64,000 nucleotides of DNA from Carpediemonas membranifera (GCA_019828565.1 JAHDYR010000067.1:744001-808000), one strand, 5' to 3'. Counted from the first letter of the stretch, positions 7,966 to 18,269 are shown. The notes: generated by a model from the sequence alone, not told the origin. Translations and numbers: made by a program.

Positions 7966-10163
7966 TTACTCGGGAACTCCACGCTTAACGTCCTCGGCAT
8001 CAACAACTCTCTTTTTCGCGATCCTTATCGACTGCCTTGCGCTTGATATAAGTCGTATGAGCCTTTCTCTTACCACCCTTTGAACGTTTGCGGACAAATA
8101 GCGTCGCATGCTCATCCTTGACGACCACAATAGCTTGCGCCGCAACCACATCTTCATCAGATCCACGCCGGACCATGCCGGACTCATAAACTTCCGTCAA
8201 ATGCATCCGCACAATATACTTGTCATGGTACGTCAACATCTTGACCCAGATAACGACTACAGTCTTGCTCTTCAGAGCTGACCAGGCCATGACACCAAAG
8301 TTGCTGTACCAATCAGTGGCATCGTCGAACATCAGGGTGGGCACGAACACGTTAGACGTCTCAAGCCTCAGCCTCTCGCCAGCATCGGAGAATCCCCAGG
8401 CGCGCACCTCCTCCCTCACTGCTGCCACTTCCTCTGCCGCAAACTTCTTGTCGAACTCGCCATTCTCAACCTTCTGCAGGCAGTAGCCGATGCACAATCC
8501 ATCCGGGTTGACTGCAATCTTCCGCCAACTCTTACGATCTTTGAGAACTCGCTCGCCTACCTTGTCGTACTCCACGTCGATGTACTTCTGCCTATCAACG
8601 TCGCTCCGTAAGTATATCTGCATAGGGGAACATTGGCAGGCGTCGGAGAGTGCTGTTTGATGATAGCCTTCATCTCTGGCGACAGACCGAGGTCGAGGGG
8701 TGGGACCGTTATGAACTTCTGGCCCCCGTACCTCATCATGGTGCTATTGATCCGAGTCCATAAGGCTCCAGTCACATTGTTCCTCTGGAACAGTACCATC
8801 AAGGCAGCGAGAGGAACGTAGCGGTCAAGCTCCACTGTTGCCTCCTCGGCGCGCCTGACAAGCTCAGCCCAGTTGTCCTCGAGTTCATCGGCGAGCGCTT
8901 CAAGCCCAGCCTCACTCGCCCGTGCCAACTCTGCTTGAGTAAACTGATGGATCGCCTGATCCTCGGCCTTCTGCTGACCTAACTCAGCTTCAAGTCTCTT
9001 CTGGGACTCCTCAGACTCTCTGTTAGCCTGTTCAAGCGCCTCCCTCGCCTCCCTCTCCTCAGCAAGCCGTTTTATCAAGGGCTCGTACTGCTCCAACAAG
9101 CGCACAGACTCAGGGACATCATCAAGGCCTGCAATGGTGTCGTCTAGCTGCTGAAGGAGAGAACCAACGGTGTCTGTGTCGTCCACATCGGACTCTACGT
9201 CGACGTCTTGATCAGACTGTGGCAAAGGAACGCCGTCACCCTGCATGGCGGCCGGTTCAGAGTGGCCATCGGACTCGGACTCGTCAGTGTCGGAAAATTC
9301 ATCGTGTGTCGTGGACTCTGCGTCGACAACCGGAAGCGGCTGAGGGGCAGCAACGACGGAAGAAGGCTTGGTGGCTGCTGCTGAGCGATCCTGGGCCCGG
9401 ACTAACTCCTCTTGGACCTTCATCAGAGCAGCAGTCGATGAGGCGAGCTCCTTCTCAAGACGAGCGATCTTCCTCTTCAGAGGAGCTGACGGATCGAGCG
9501 AACCGATCTTAGCCAACTCCTCGGCCAGCTTCTCTGAGCCAGCGAAGGACAGCTTCTTGCTGAGCTGGGCGTGGGCGATAAACTGGCCAAATTGGCCTGC
9601 CGGAACACGAGAATCGAGTTTCTTCGAGTCCTTGTGGCGCAACACAAGGTGGAATGCGCGGTAAATCTCAACCTGCTTCTCAACAGGGAGCGAGTCGACG
9701 CCGACTAGAGCCTTATGAACAGATTTGGCGGTGAAGTGGTCACAAAACTTCCGTCGGAATGCCTCAATTGTGTCGGGAGAGTCAAAGTCGACCTCGCAGA
9801 GGTAGTTGCGGTTAGTTGCGTCACATATCGCGCGTAGTTTGGCAACTCCATAGTCGTGAACGTGCTGGCTTAAAGTGCGCTTCAACGGGAACCCGAAAAC
9901 AACGTTGATCGTACGAATGCTGATCAGACGGACGCAAACGAAGAACAGAGGGTCATCAGAGACGATGCCGTGATCTTGCAGCCAGGTTATACGGCTCTTT
10001 GTGGACGAAAGGGCGTCGTATGCACGGAATGAATCATCTGTGTAAATAGGACCGTGAAAATGAAATGAAATGAAATGAAAAATGAAAGTGACATACCAGA
10101 ATCGTCAGGAGCAAGCATTGTCTCCTTCAGTTTGCCGAGAGAGATGATGTCTTCGTTAACCAT
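7966..10163 (-). CDS. gene c, acidic coiled-coil + OTU-like protein (unit 2)
   Basis: Exon 1 (MVNEDIISLGKLKETML.., 22 codons) and a 59-nt intron (10038-10096) lead into a long frame: a helical N-terminal region, a coiled coil, a Ser/Asp/Glu-rich linker, a second coiled coil (EREAREALEQANRESEESQK region) and a conserved block ending NVPLCRYTYG. A second frame overlapping by 66 nt (8557-8623) continues with NPDGLCIGYCLQ, YSNFGVMAWSAL, and AIVVVKDEHATLFV, the D-G-x-C ... His order of OTU cysteine proteases. One added C in the CCCC run near 8625 would fuse the frames into about 700 aa; all four copies have CCCC, so this is either a systematic homopolymer error, a -1 frameshift, or two genes. OTU assignment is by motif order only. 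Ends VKRGVPE at 7966. Confidence 0.5.
10038..10096 (-). other. 59-nt intron in gene c
   Basis: Minus strand: GTATGTCACT...TTTACACAG, with a TTTCA/ATTTC repeat inside. Splicing joins ..LAPDDS to DDSFRAYDALSS in frame and gives the long ORF an ATG. In the other units the repeat number or T count varies by one or two bases but both ends are unchanged. Confidence 0.75.
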
Positions 10164-10425
10164 TGTCAATTTGGTCCTCAGAAGACTTTCTCGAAAAATG
10201 AAATACGTTTTATCTCAATAAATATTGCCAGCTGTCATGTAAATACCTCCGATCAGCCATAAAGACCCAAGAGCTACCCCTTGGCCGATTTTCAGCTCAT
10301 TCTGCACCTGCGCTGTTTTGGCCGTTTTTCGATGGACATCTCCTCGCTCCATTTTCGATTTTGTCAATTTGGTCCTCAGAGGACACAGATTAAATTTTTC
10401 AGTGTCCTCTGAGGACAACATTGAC
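10164..10425. promoter_or_regulatory. repeated 23-bp operator-like motif and 15-bp inverted repeat (c/d promoter)
   Basis: GTCCTCAGAGGACAC (10372-10386) pairs perfectly with GTGTCCTCTGAGGAC (10402-10416) across 15 nt, and TGTCAA/TTGACA extends the stem outward. Each arm is itself palindromic. The left half with its flank (TGTCAATTTGGTCCTCAGA + GAC, one mismatch) is repeated about 200 bp away, directly against the gene c ATG (10164-10186). This is the layout expected of a dyad bound by a dimeric factor, with a second site at the start codon. It is present in all four full units (32687-32743 in unit 4, 43966-44026 in unit 5). Confidence 0.6.
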
Positions 10426-10466
10426 AGGATTTGTAGCTTATCCATGGCCAGAAACTGAAATCGCTG

Positions 10467-10517
10467 AAAAGCTCAGAGACGTCGTTATATCATCTATAAC
10501 GGCATCTCTGAGCTTTT
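10467..10517. repeat. 23-bp imperfect hairpin in the c/d intergenic region
   Basis: AAAAGCTCAGAGACGTCG continues to a 5-nt loop (TCATC) and returns as TATAACGGC + ATCTCTGAGCTTTT; the arms pair over about 23 bp with two mismatches. It is conserved in all four full units (around 21620, 32796 and 44073). It could be a regulatory dyad or a transcribed hairpin. No protein reading explains it. Confidence 0.6.
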
Positions 10518-10846
10518 GGGCGCACGGTTTCATCCTGACGTGGAGATCGATGGTGGTGAAAATGAAGAATTGACTAGGAGATCTCTACGCTTGCATGCAG
10601 CCTTCTATTAGGTTGTTGATGTTGGTTATATGCTTCTTTTTTTCGTTCTCGATGCGTGTGGATGAGTATTCTGTTGCAAGATTCATTTTTGATGGACTGA
10701 TGTTGGTTATAGAGGATAAAGGCACCAGAATGGATCATATGCATGCTATAAACCCGTTCTGTGCCGTTGGAATACCATAGCTGCGCAGCAATGTCGAGAG
10801 TCACAGTTCATTTCACATTTTCACACGCATTTTTAAGGAAACAACG

Positions 10847-11610
10847 ATGGCAAGAAGTAAACAAGGCAATATACAGGCCACTGAAGCTCAAAAAGGAGAG
10901 GAGAATGGCTCTTGGCAAGAAAGCGCAGCAAAAGAGCCAGAGCAAGTCCAACAAGTCTACGAAAACAGCCCGAAAAAGCTCACAAGACGCCCATTGAGAT
11001 CGTTCAGACCTTTATCAGCAATTTCCTCCTTAATAATGACGATATTACCCGCGCAAACGGATGGGTTGTCGACTTCAGCCAGAAGTTTGCCGCCGAGGTC
11101 CCTAAGATGAAAGTAGCCTCCTTGAAGAAGGACAAGCTCTACGGCAATCTCCAGTCGGTCGAAGAGATCAGCCGCAAGTGGCAGGGAGGCGGTGATGAGG
11201 ACAAGCGTCACCGCTTCAAGGCTCTCCTCAGTCTTGACGCCCAGACAGATGAGCTGGACACGGACGACCCACTCATCGCGACTGTCCGCGAGATGGATGA
11301 TGCCTTTCACCGCATTCCCATCGCCTACCGGGCTAAGGTCCATGCCTTCGCTGCTTCATCGTGCGGTGTGACGGTCGATGACGTCAAGCTCGTCCTGAGC
11401 AAGCCTTGCCGTGACCGCGACGCGGATCTCATCTTCGCCAGACCCACCAGAGTTCTGAAGAAGGAGGCTAAGACACTCAGTCAGCTCACTTCTGTCATTG
11501 CCAAGCGGAATGCGGAACGTGCTGAGGCTGAATCGCGTGATGTGCTGCGTCGCAAGGTATACCAAGCCATCATGAATTACTACTTAGAGTGTTCGGCACA
11601 GGAGCTATAA
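10847..11610 (+). CDS. gene d, basic protein of about 250 aa (unit 2)
   Basis: Family not recognised. The first 45 residues are rich in Lys, Gln and Ser (KAQQKSQSKSNKSTKTARK), like a nuclear-localisation or nucleic-acid-binding tail. The rest is a helical, charged domain ending MNYYLECSAQEL. The start at 10847 follows a run of TTTCACA elements and a purine-rich context. Units 2 and 3 have A-run miscounts near 10890 and 10975; unit 5 (44443-45205) reads cleanly from this ATG except for one extra G at about 44780. Convergent with gene e, only 24 bp between stops. Confidence 0.65.
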
Positions 11611-11634
11611 ATTCTTGTTTTATTTTCATTTCAT

Positions 11635-12561
11635 TTACACTTCTTCGTCATCCTCAACGGAAATATTCCATTCACTGTCCCAGAAGTTGGCTTTCTTCTC
11701 CTTACGCATCTCGGTCCTCGTTTCCTTGATCTCTTTGACCAGTGTGAAAGAACGAAGGTTGTAATGGCGGATAATCATCAACTTCTGCCTGATTCGGGTG
11801 ACGTTAGGCCGTTTTTGCCGCACGTTCACGGCGCACGGACACACGGGTGCGTTCCACGAACGAGTCAACACTCCTCTTGTCGGAAGCAGGCATCCCATGA
11901 GCGTGCTGATCAAGTCTATTACCATGGTTGGTCACGCGGATCAACGTAGAGCCTTGCATTATCATCCCACAGCACTCTGTCAGGCTCTTGCCGAGGTTGG
12001 TCCACTTGTTGGGACCCATCGTGCCCTCCATCGTGACAATGGCAAGTGGGTTGCCCCCCGTGTCCACCAGCTGCTCGACCTGCGACGGGTCCGATGACTC
12101 CTTGAGGCCAAAGGACGCATACATGTCCTGGAGTCGCTTGTCGCACTGCAGTCGGACGAGTTCTTCGGCAGATGCTATGCTAAGAAGCACCCTCGCGAAC
12201 CCAAGACCTCTGCAGGAGACGGCTGTCCGTAAGCCGATGACAAACCGCTCCTGGTGCAGTTGTCCGCTCAGGGTCTGCCCCTCCCTGTACGACTCGCGGA
12301 AGAGAAGGCATGCAGCCTTGATGTTGTCCATCTCAACCCCACGAATTGCGATGAGACTGTGTTAACAAGAAGTGTAGTGGGTCTGACATACATGACGAAT
12401 GAGTAGTTCAGACAGTCGAGGTTCGAAGTCGCCAGATCTCTGTTGAAGAAGGCCCTGACAGACGGCAAGAGCTCAGACTTGTCTGAAAGCTTGACATATT
12501 GAATATAGGCCTTGTGTTGCGATAAATTCATCGTCAGCCATGTCGGAAGTGGCGTTTCCAT
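11635..12561 (-). CDS. gene e, unrecognised protein of about 295 aa (unit 2)
   Basis: Function unknown. It starts METPLPTWLTMN, and a 35-nt intron (12357-12391) restores the frame to give NYSFV|ILIAIRGVEMDNIK. A helical middle (ASAEELVRLQ..), a Gly/Thr-rich segment (TMEGTMGPNKWTNLG) and a very basic C-terminal region ending in acidic SVEDDEEV follow. Near 11815 a run of 5 T puts the last 60 codons in another frame; unit 4 has 4 T there and reads through (RERAAKRPNVTRIRQK), so the fifth T is likely an error, or a +1 shift on AAA-ACG. An inverted repeat lies just upstream of the ATG. Confidence 0.6.
12357..12391 (-). other. 35-nt intron in gene e
   Basis: Minus strand: GTATGTCAG...TTAACACAG. 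Without splicing the frame runs into unrelated sequence; with it the codons join as AT|T (Ile) and continue to the next long frame. Identical at 23511-23545 and 45953-45987. It shares GTATGTCA and ACACAG with the gene c intron and a TTAAC branch-like motif near the acceptor. Confidence 0.75.
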
Positions 12562-12601
12562 TGTTTTTCACCAAACAAGTGACGTAATGTGAAAATTGTG
12601 A

Positions 12602-12635
12602 AACTACCAATGTTGAAAAAAAGAAATTGGTAGTT
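12602..12635. promoter_or_regulatory. inverted repeat upstream of gene e
   Basis: AACTACCAA (12602-12610) and TTGGTAGTT (12627-12635), 9/9 paired, 16-nt A/G-rich spacer, 41 bp upstream of the gene e ATG. The core matches the a/b promoter repeat. It recurs in units 1, 3 and 5 (near 1443, 23761 and 46199) with spacer length changes of 1-2 nt. Confidence 0.6.
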
Positions 12636-12687
12636 GGGGGAAACACACCAAATGGGATGTACTGACCAATAAAAACTCCTTTACTCA

Positions 12688-13934
12688 CTACTCAGCGCGT
12701 GCATGACCGCAAATGCAGCAAACAAGCTCCTCACCCATGTCTGCCAACTCGCAAAACCATCACCCCAGACTCTTCGTCCCATGCCAAAGCCGTATAATCG
12801 TTGACGTACTGCCACATCTCGTCAACGAGCTCCTGGAAGAGGCGCACCACCGCCGCCGTGGCATGGAATTGGTGCCTTGCCTCCATGTGGCTGCGAATGG
12901 CGAACCATGAGCGAGCTTGTCTGCAGCATTGGTGGACTCGGACACGACGAAGCCTGTTCAGCGGGGGACTGAGTAGTCCTGGCGACCGAACGAGCGAATA
13001 CCCGTTAAGAACGTGCAGATGAGGGTGGTCTGCTCGGTCAAACACAGCTTCTCGATCATGGCCGACCTGTGCAACTCGGCTCGGACCTCCTGGTTCTTGA
13101 TGAACTCTCTCTCAAAGAACTCCTCGAGGAGGTAAAAAAAAGAGGAATGCGGAGATGATCGTGAAGAAGAGGCTGGGCAGTGAGCCTGCTGTTGACATAG
13201 AGTGTCTGGGCACATGGCTTCTCCGCCTTGTCTGCTTGCCCAGGAGGGAGCAACGCCAGCTTTGTCTGGTGTGCCTGCAGACTGAGCATGACGTGGAACA
13301 GGTGGCACATGGACGCGGCCAAGAAGTGGAATGCGACTTTGCTGTCGGTGACAGGCTCGGTTGAGTAGTAAAGAGCCTGGAGATAGCCAATGAGTCGCAC
13401 AATATCTTGGACGGACTCAGGAAGAGCCTCGTAATCCTCGTTCGTGGTGTTCGCCATGCGAACTCTGGCAGCAGACTGCTCGTTGCACCCGACAGTGCGG
13501 TCAATACTGCGGTTGGATGACATGCGCTGGAGCTTGCGCTTGTCTACGGCAGTTGCGTTCCGATCAGCGGGGAAGCTGGCGCATAGCCGTGCCACTTGCT
13601 CGAGCAGGCGGTGCGAGTTGTGCATGATCGGAGGACAAAAGACAACTCGCTCCGTGTGGATGACTCGGGGCTCTGGCCGGTTCTCGAAGATGGCCCTCTT
13701 GTCGGAGAAGTTGCCATACTCCTCTTTCGGGTCCTGCACACGGTCGGGGTCGGCCTGCACGGCGTGGAACGCTGCCTTCTGCTCGAGCAAATCATGCAAG
13801 GTGACCCGAGAGTGCGCCGGAATGGGGTGCAGCGCCTTGTGGTCTCGACGGATGCTGTTGAAGGGCTGGGGATAGTGCCCTCCATTACCCTCGATGCCGG
13901 ATGACAGCTTCCTGATGGCCGCGTGATCGCCCAT
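12688..13934 (-). CDS. gene f, unrecognised protein of about 390 aa (unit 2)
   Basis: Function unknown. Start taken at MGDHAAIRK (13934). The frame is open for about 50 codons further upstream without an ATG, reaching the stop of gene g in the same phase, so f may be the second half of one g-f protein. The VIVMGDHAAIRKLSSGIEG stretch recalls the GDxK block seen next to C-x-x-C fingers in some transposon proteins, but the Cys residues are absent here. The middle is helical with a hydrophobic patch (YLQALYYST..HFLAASMCHLFHVML). A poly-T miscount near 13137 and a missing base at about 12927 break the frame; a 48-nt intron (12954-13001) is proposed between LICTFLTG and FVVSESTN. The C-terminus is acidic (WDEESGVMVCELADMGEE). 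Confidence 0.55.
12954..13001 (-). other. candidate 48-nt intron in gene f
   Basis: Minus strand: GTATTCGCTC...GCTGAACAG. Removal avoids the stop after QDYSVPR and leads into VSESTN. A shorter 33-nt acceptor (..CTACTCAG) is also present but would leave an immediate in-frame TGA, so the longer form is preferred. 48 is a multiple of three, so the gain is stop avoidance only. Confidence 0.4.
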
Positions 13935-14100
13935 GACGATGACTTGGTCGAAGGTGGTGACCTGGTCAGTTCCTCTGATCGGTATGAGGGCTTGATAGAT
14001 CCGCTCGACTTCTTCCTCAACGAGTTGAAGGTTTTCCCTCCTCCGTCAGCTCCTTCTCACCGGCAAGACACTCAACGAGTCGGAAGGGGGAGTGATGCGG

Positions 14101-15229
14101 TTAGGGGAACGTGAAGCCTGACGGGTCGTAGATGCGGATCTTGAACGTTGCGGTATGTCCCTTCCATGCGTCGAGCCACAGGAGTAGTTTTAGTGGTTGG
14201 AACTCGACATGGCCTGGGTCCTGAAGGGCACGAGAGCAACGCTCGAAGTTCGTCTGGTCAGACTCGAGCCACTCCGGGTGAAGCACTGCCTGCTGCAGAT
14301 AGTACACGCCATCGAACCACACCGTTTCCACCTTGTCCCAGGTCGAGCTGTTCAGTCGCTTGCCCAGATGGGCGATACCTACACTGCCTTTGAGGGACTG
14401 GTGGTGCTGGACAGCGTCGGATTCGCTGTCATAGTGGAGGGTGAGCGTCGGTCGCTCCCAAGTGTGGTCGGCGACGAGGTCGTGGTCGAAAAACGGAGTC
14501 GGCTCGGCTCCGTCGGCTACAGTCAAACGGTTCGTGAGCTCAAGTCGCGACTGCGTGCCGGACATGGTACGCCGCCATGTTGTATTGCCTGAGACCGACC
14601 TGCACGGCACGAGATGCTTGACGAAGGCGCGCTCCTCCCTCAGTGAGGGCCTCTGAGACACCAGATATTCTGGTCATGTCAATGCCAAGGTCCTTAATGA
14701 GCACCTCCGCGGTCTTGTTCTTCGAGATCGGCTTTCCAAGCCGGCGGGAGATGTTGTTGATGAGCTTAAAGAGCTCTTGGGTCGAGTTGAAGCCATTGCG
14801 GACGTACATCAGGATCGATGTGAGCTCCATGATCTCAGAAAAGTTGGCGGAGCGCTCCTCTGAGTCGTTGTAGTCCTGCACAGCACGCTCCTGGATGGCG
14901 TGGGTGCGGTAATCGTCCCGTACGAAGACAGGGTGAGGAGGGTGTTGATTTCCGTGTGCGGTTGCGGCACGTTGGAAGGGACGGGAGTCTGCTGGAGGGC
15001 GGAAGAACCTTGCGTCGTGAATGCGCTGGGAGATCAGGTCCGCCTCCTCCATCTCGCGGACGAGCTGGCAGAATTGCTCGCGCTGAGGTCTTGTTCTGGC
15101 GGAGTTGAGGCCAATTCCGACCATGGCGAAGTAGGTACAGCCAAGAAGGTAATTCATGCGCTCAACTGAGCGTGGCTGGTCATCATATATTGTACCGATG
15201 TGGCTCTCGAACACAATATGAGCAACCAT
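14101..15229 (-). CDS. gene g, unrecognised protein of about 375 aa (unit 2)
   Basis: Function unknown. Starts MVAHIVFESHIG (ATG at 15229) and ends IRIYDPSGFTFP before a TAA. Visible parts: a polar N-terminal region with QREQFCQLVREMEEAD, a His/Pro-rich linker (about 85-125), a helical region with LFKLINNISRRLGKPI, and a C-terminal part rich in aromatic residues (VETVWFDGVYYLQQ, LKLLLWLDAWKG). This copy has a doubled base near 14637; unit 5 (to 48821) is clean over the whole length. The codons after the TAA continue in the same frame into gene f. It is divergent from gene h and shares its promoter inverted repeat. Confidence 0.6.
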
Positions 15230-15545
15230 GATTTCTGTAGAGTTTAAAAAAACAAGATTTTTGTACAAAAAAACTAGGCAGGTACATGCGCAACGGTCTG
15301 TGAGATAAATCAGACAATTTGGCTGTTGCTATAGCTCTATAAGAGCAGCTACAACTGCGCTGCCGGGGTTCCTTCTTCTTCTCTGGCCGTTTCAACACTA
15401 TTTCATTACTCTCACCAGTTTCACACAATTGGTGAAACAATGTTCAGAACTCCTTCAGTTTATGGACGTTGGCTCCGAAACTAAAGCAGTGTGTGTATGA
15501 GAGTGCCTGATTAAGATTCATCTGATTTTCATCTGCATTACTTGC

Positions 15546-16494
15546 GAATTTGCTGTTGTGCTCCTTGTGCACAAAAAAAGCAAATCTGGATTTGATCTCG
15601 AATATTGCCATGATGAAGGCGACACAAAATGCTCATTTGCCAACCAGTGCAGCTAGAAGAAAAATGGTAAAAAGTTATGGATACTGCATGGGATGAGGCC
15701 CCCCGTTGATGTAGTTAAACGGCCATGATCGACCGCTCAACGTCAGCGCCTCTTTTGGGCACCTTCTGCGGCGGTGGATCATGCCAATTGCCGATCTCAG
15801 CTCTATGGAGCTAAGTGCACTTGAGCTCTGAGCCAAGTCTTCTGATTCCATCTTATCGCCGATAAAAAAATTGCAAATTTTGAGATACAGAAGATTGATT
15901 TGTCCCCCAGAAAACCGAACATACTCCGATGATGTATACTGACTATATACCACCGTAGTATGGCCTGCTTTCTGGGGACAGCTTCATTCTTTTGATTGGT
16001 TGATTCAGTCATTAGTTCCCCGGCGACTGAGAAGGAGTTGACGCATAAAAACAACAGAGGATACTCTTTAGAACACACAGACTTTGCTGACAAGGCCACT
16101 TGGTCGTACGACCACTTTTGCCTTCGACCTTAAAATGCGAGAGGCAATTTGCTCGACCACCAATCTCGCACATGTTACATCAAGCATGGATATGTCATTA
16201 ATGCACTCGCATCTATCATTTCAGCTGCTTCTTAGGACTTCGAACGCCCTGAAGCACGAATAAGGAATTTGCGTTTATCCTCCGTATATCCCTCGGATTA
16301 ACTGGCCATTCTAACAGTATGTCCATACTCTCCCTTCTTGAACCCCATAGAGGTAGTATTCGGCCAAGTCAAGGCCTATGTCGCCACGCATTTTAAGGAA
16401 GAAGGCCGTTTGCCCAGTATCCTCCATGCCTTCGACCTGGTCAAGGACTCTGACATCCTCGGATTCCTACGCCAAGCATGGCTATGCTTTGTAA
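15546..16494 (+). pseudogene. gene h, DDE_3 (IS630/Tc1-mariner-type) transposase (unit 2)
   Basis: DDE transposases cut and join transposon ends with an Asp-Asp-Glu triad. Splicing a 33-34-nt intron (16284-16317) gives FILLCPYSPFLNPIEVVFG, the hallmark PYSP..LNPIE block with the catalytic Glu, followed by QVKAYVATHFKEEGR; most copies end YAKHGYAL. Upstream, MDMSLMHS has the D-x-x-x-x-H spacing of the second catalytic Asp (about 41 residues before the Glu once a 1-nt shift at KHE/NKEF is allowed). A first Asp may be in EYCHDEGDTK near the start. No complete frame connects these parts and an inverted repeat sits between them, so the gene is either intron-rich or decayed. This copy reads GFLRQAW instead of GLYAKHG at the end. 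Confidence 0.65.
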
Positions 16495-16501
16495 ATGCTG
16501 T

Positions 16502-16941
16502 TTATTCAAGTAGCGCTTGGCTTTCGGCCACGGAAACATCAGAAGGCGACGGAGCTTCCTCAAGGCTAGCAACGAATGAGATAACGCGGGAGTACACTTC
16601 TGGGCGGACGGGAATGCTGATGAAGGTCGGCTTTTTGAGCCTCTCTACGGCGGGGACGTAGTCGCTGGATGACGGTGTCGTGTGAGGGGTCATAAGACCG
16701 GCTGGTGGCGTAGCTACGGTTGCAGTTGCATTGTCGATTTCATATGCCCATGCCGCGATGATTTTTTTCCAGGCAGCGAGCGCGAGAGCTCATTGTCTCG
16801 TACCAACTCCTTCATCCGGGGCGTTAACACCGCGTCAACGGCTGCTTGATCGCTGTTTACCTCCAATACGTTTTTGAATGGGCATCCATTGGCGTTATGA
16901 CCGGTAACACGGCACCTACTGCATGTTACAGTTCTCGACAT
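16502..16941 (-). CDS. gene i, CCHC zinc-knuckle protein (unit 2)
   Basis: See 50086-50523. Convergent with gene h, 7 bp between stops. T-run differences at about 16761 and 16632 shift the frame here. Confidence 0.55.
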
Positions 16942-17006
16942 CAGCTTCCCATCAAAAAGTTCTTCTCCCAATCAAACTTCTGGACACTTTTTAGATCAAA
17001 ACTGCA

Positions 17007-17371
17007 ATAACCATTTTTTTGCCCCTTGATCGGGTTTCTGAATAAACCTCACTTCGTCATTAGTTCTCTTTATTTGGCCACAGTAAGCTTTACTCACCGC
17101 CATGGACTATCAAACGATTTCAGCCCCTTTTCTCAACGACATTCGTTCCGAAACGGCCTTCTGCAGCTTCAACGACAAGTTCGAGGCCTATTCCGCCCAA
17201 GTTCCCGACGACAGAGCACTATCTGTCCGTATGCTCATTTCCAGCCGTGTTTTACGCCTGATCCGCCTTCGCATTGACAACTTTGACGACCTTCCAGATG
17301 AAAAACGTCCTGTCGGCGATCTACTCCGCCTTCTTCGCTCCCCAAGAGCACTCCAGGCCGTTCTGTCTAAG
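17007..17371 (+). mobile_element. gypsy A LTR + gag fragment (unit 2)
   Basis: Truncated LTR then gag ATG at 17102. Extra bases near 17305, 17342 and 17353 interrupt the gag frame in this copy. Ends at the common junction. Confidence 0.9.
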
Positions 17372-18086
17372 GTAAGCAGTCCTGCAGGACGAGTTCGTTG
17401 GCAAGCATTTTCTCCGGAGTGAGAATGATGCACGTATGCTCGTATGCCTGGGTCGAAATGGACTGCTTAAGCAGAGAGAACTCGCTATTGTCCGCTCCGG
17501 TACAGGTGGCGAAGTAGATGAGCCGAACCCGGCTGGTGGTGACGAGGGATGGCTCACGGAAAGCGAAGAGGATCATCTGTACGATATCGTGAAGGTACAG
17601 GAACTCGTTAGCGCTCGCATTAACGATCATTCTCGACGTTGTGGTCTCGCTGTGGCCAGAAACAACCCAGAATGTCTCGAAATTGGCGAATTCTGCAGCC
17701 AACTGTTGCAGTATGGAGCCGAGGTGGGTCGTCGAGACGAAACTGACGGCAACCGTGGTGAGCCACTCGTCGCTGACGAGATCGAGGATGGCCTTCATGC
17801 GCTTGTGGTACCCCTCGGAGCCAGCAAGCCCGGTGACAGTGAAGACCGGGTTCGCATAAGTAGGTGCTTCGAAGCCATGGACTGGCTCGAGCAGGATAAC
17901 GATGCGGCGGTTCACAAGCTTGCTCAGGGTGAAGGGGCAGTCATGCGTGTACCTGATTCCGTCATATTCCTTCAGGCCCTGGTTGCGAAGGTCAGAACGC
18001 GGCCTAGTGATTCCACAGACGCATTCATACGTGAGAGGATGGTCGCTGATGCGTCTGGTACCGAATTTGCCAAATTTCCTCTCCAT
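17367..18086 (-). CDS. gene a, CHAT/caspase-like protein (unit 3)
   Basis: Uninterrupted 239-codon copy with both SGHS and ATCTGA. One amino-acid difference from unit 2 (Tyr for Cys about residue 77). Confidence 0.5.
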   Translation of the reverse strand: MERKFGKFGTRRISDHPLTYECVCGITRPRSDLRNQGLKEYDGIRYTHDCPFTLSKLVNRRIVILLEPVHGFEAPTYANPVFTVTGLAGSEGYHKRMKAILDLVSDEWLTTVAVSFVSTTHLGSILQQLAAEFANFETFWVVSGHSETTTSRMIVNASANEFLYLHDIVQMILFAFREPSLVTTSRVRLIYFATCTGADNSEFSLLKQSISTQAYEHTCIILTPEKMLANELVLQDCLP

Positions 18087-18269
18087 TTGGCAACTACCAC
18101 TTTTTTTCCAACACTGGTAGTTGGCCGAACCAGCTATAGGGAAGGATATGGACCACAATAAGCAAGCATTCTGGTGTTACAGATAAGATATTGTATGTGT
18201 GTCCTTTACGGTGTGAGACGGCCCCATCAATCCCGAGAAATACCGCGTGTCCGTTTGCAAAAAAATCAG

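Larger units (their letters stand above)
6229..17371. repeat. tandem unit 2 (complete, 11143 bp)
   Basis: Head-to-tail copy. It starts at GTAAGCAGTCCTGCAGG directly after the gag codons CTGTCTAAG and ends at the same gag codons. It is used here as the reference copy for the unit genes. Confidence 0.96.

Noticed and set aside
12889-12903. 15-nt GT..AG segment in gene f, like a ciliate-type micro-intron
   Set aside because: Length is a multiple of three and nothing in the frame needs it; chance occurrence.
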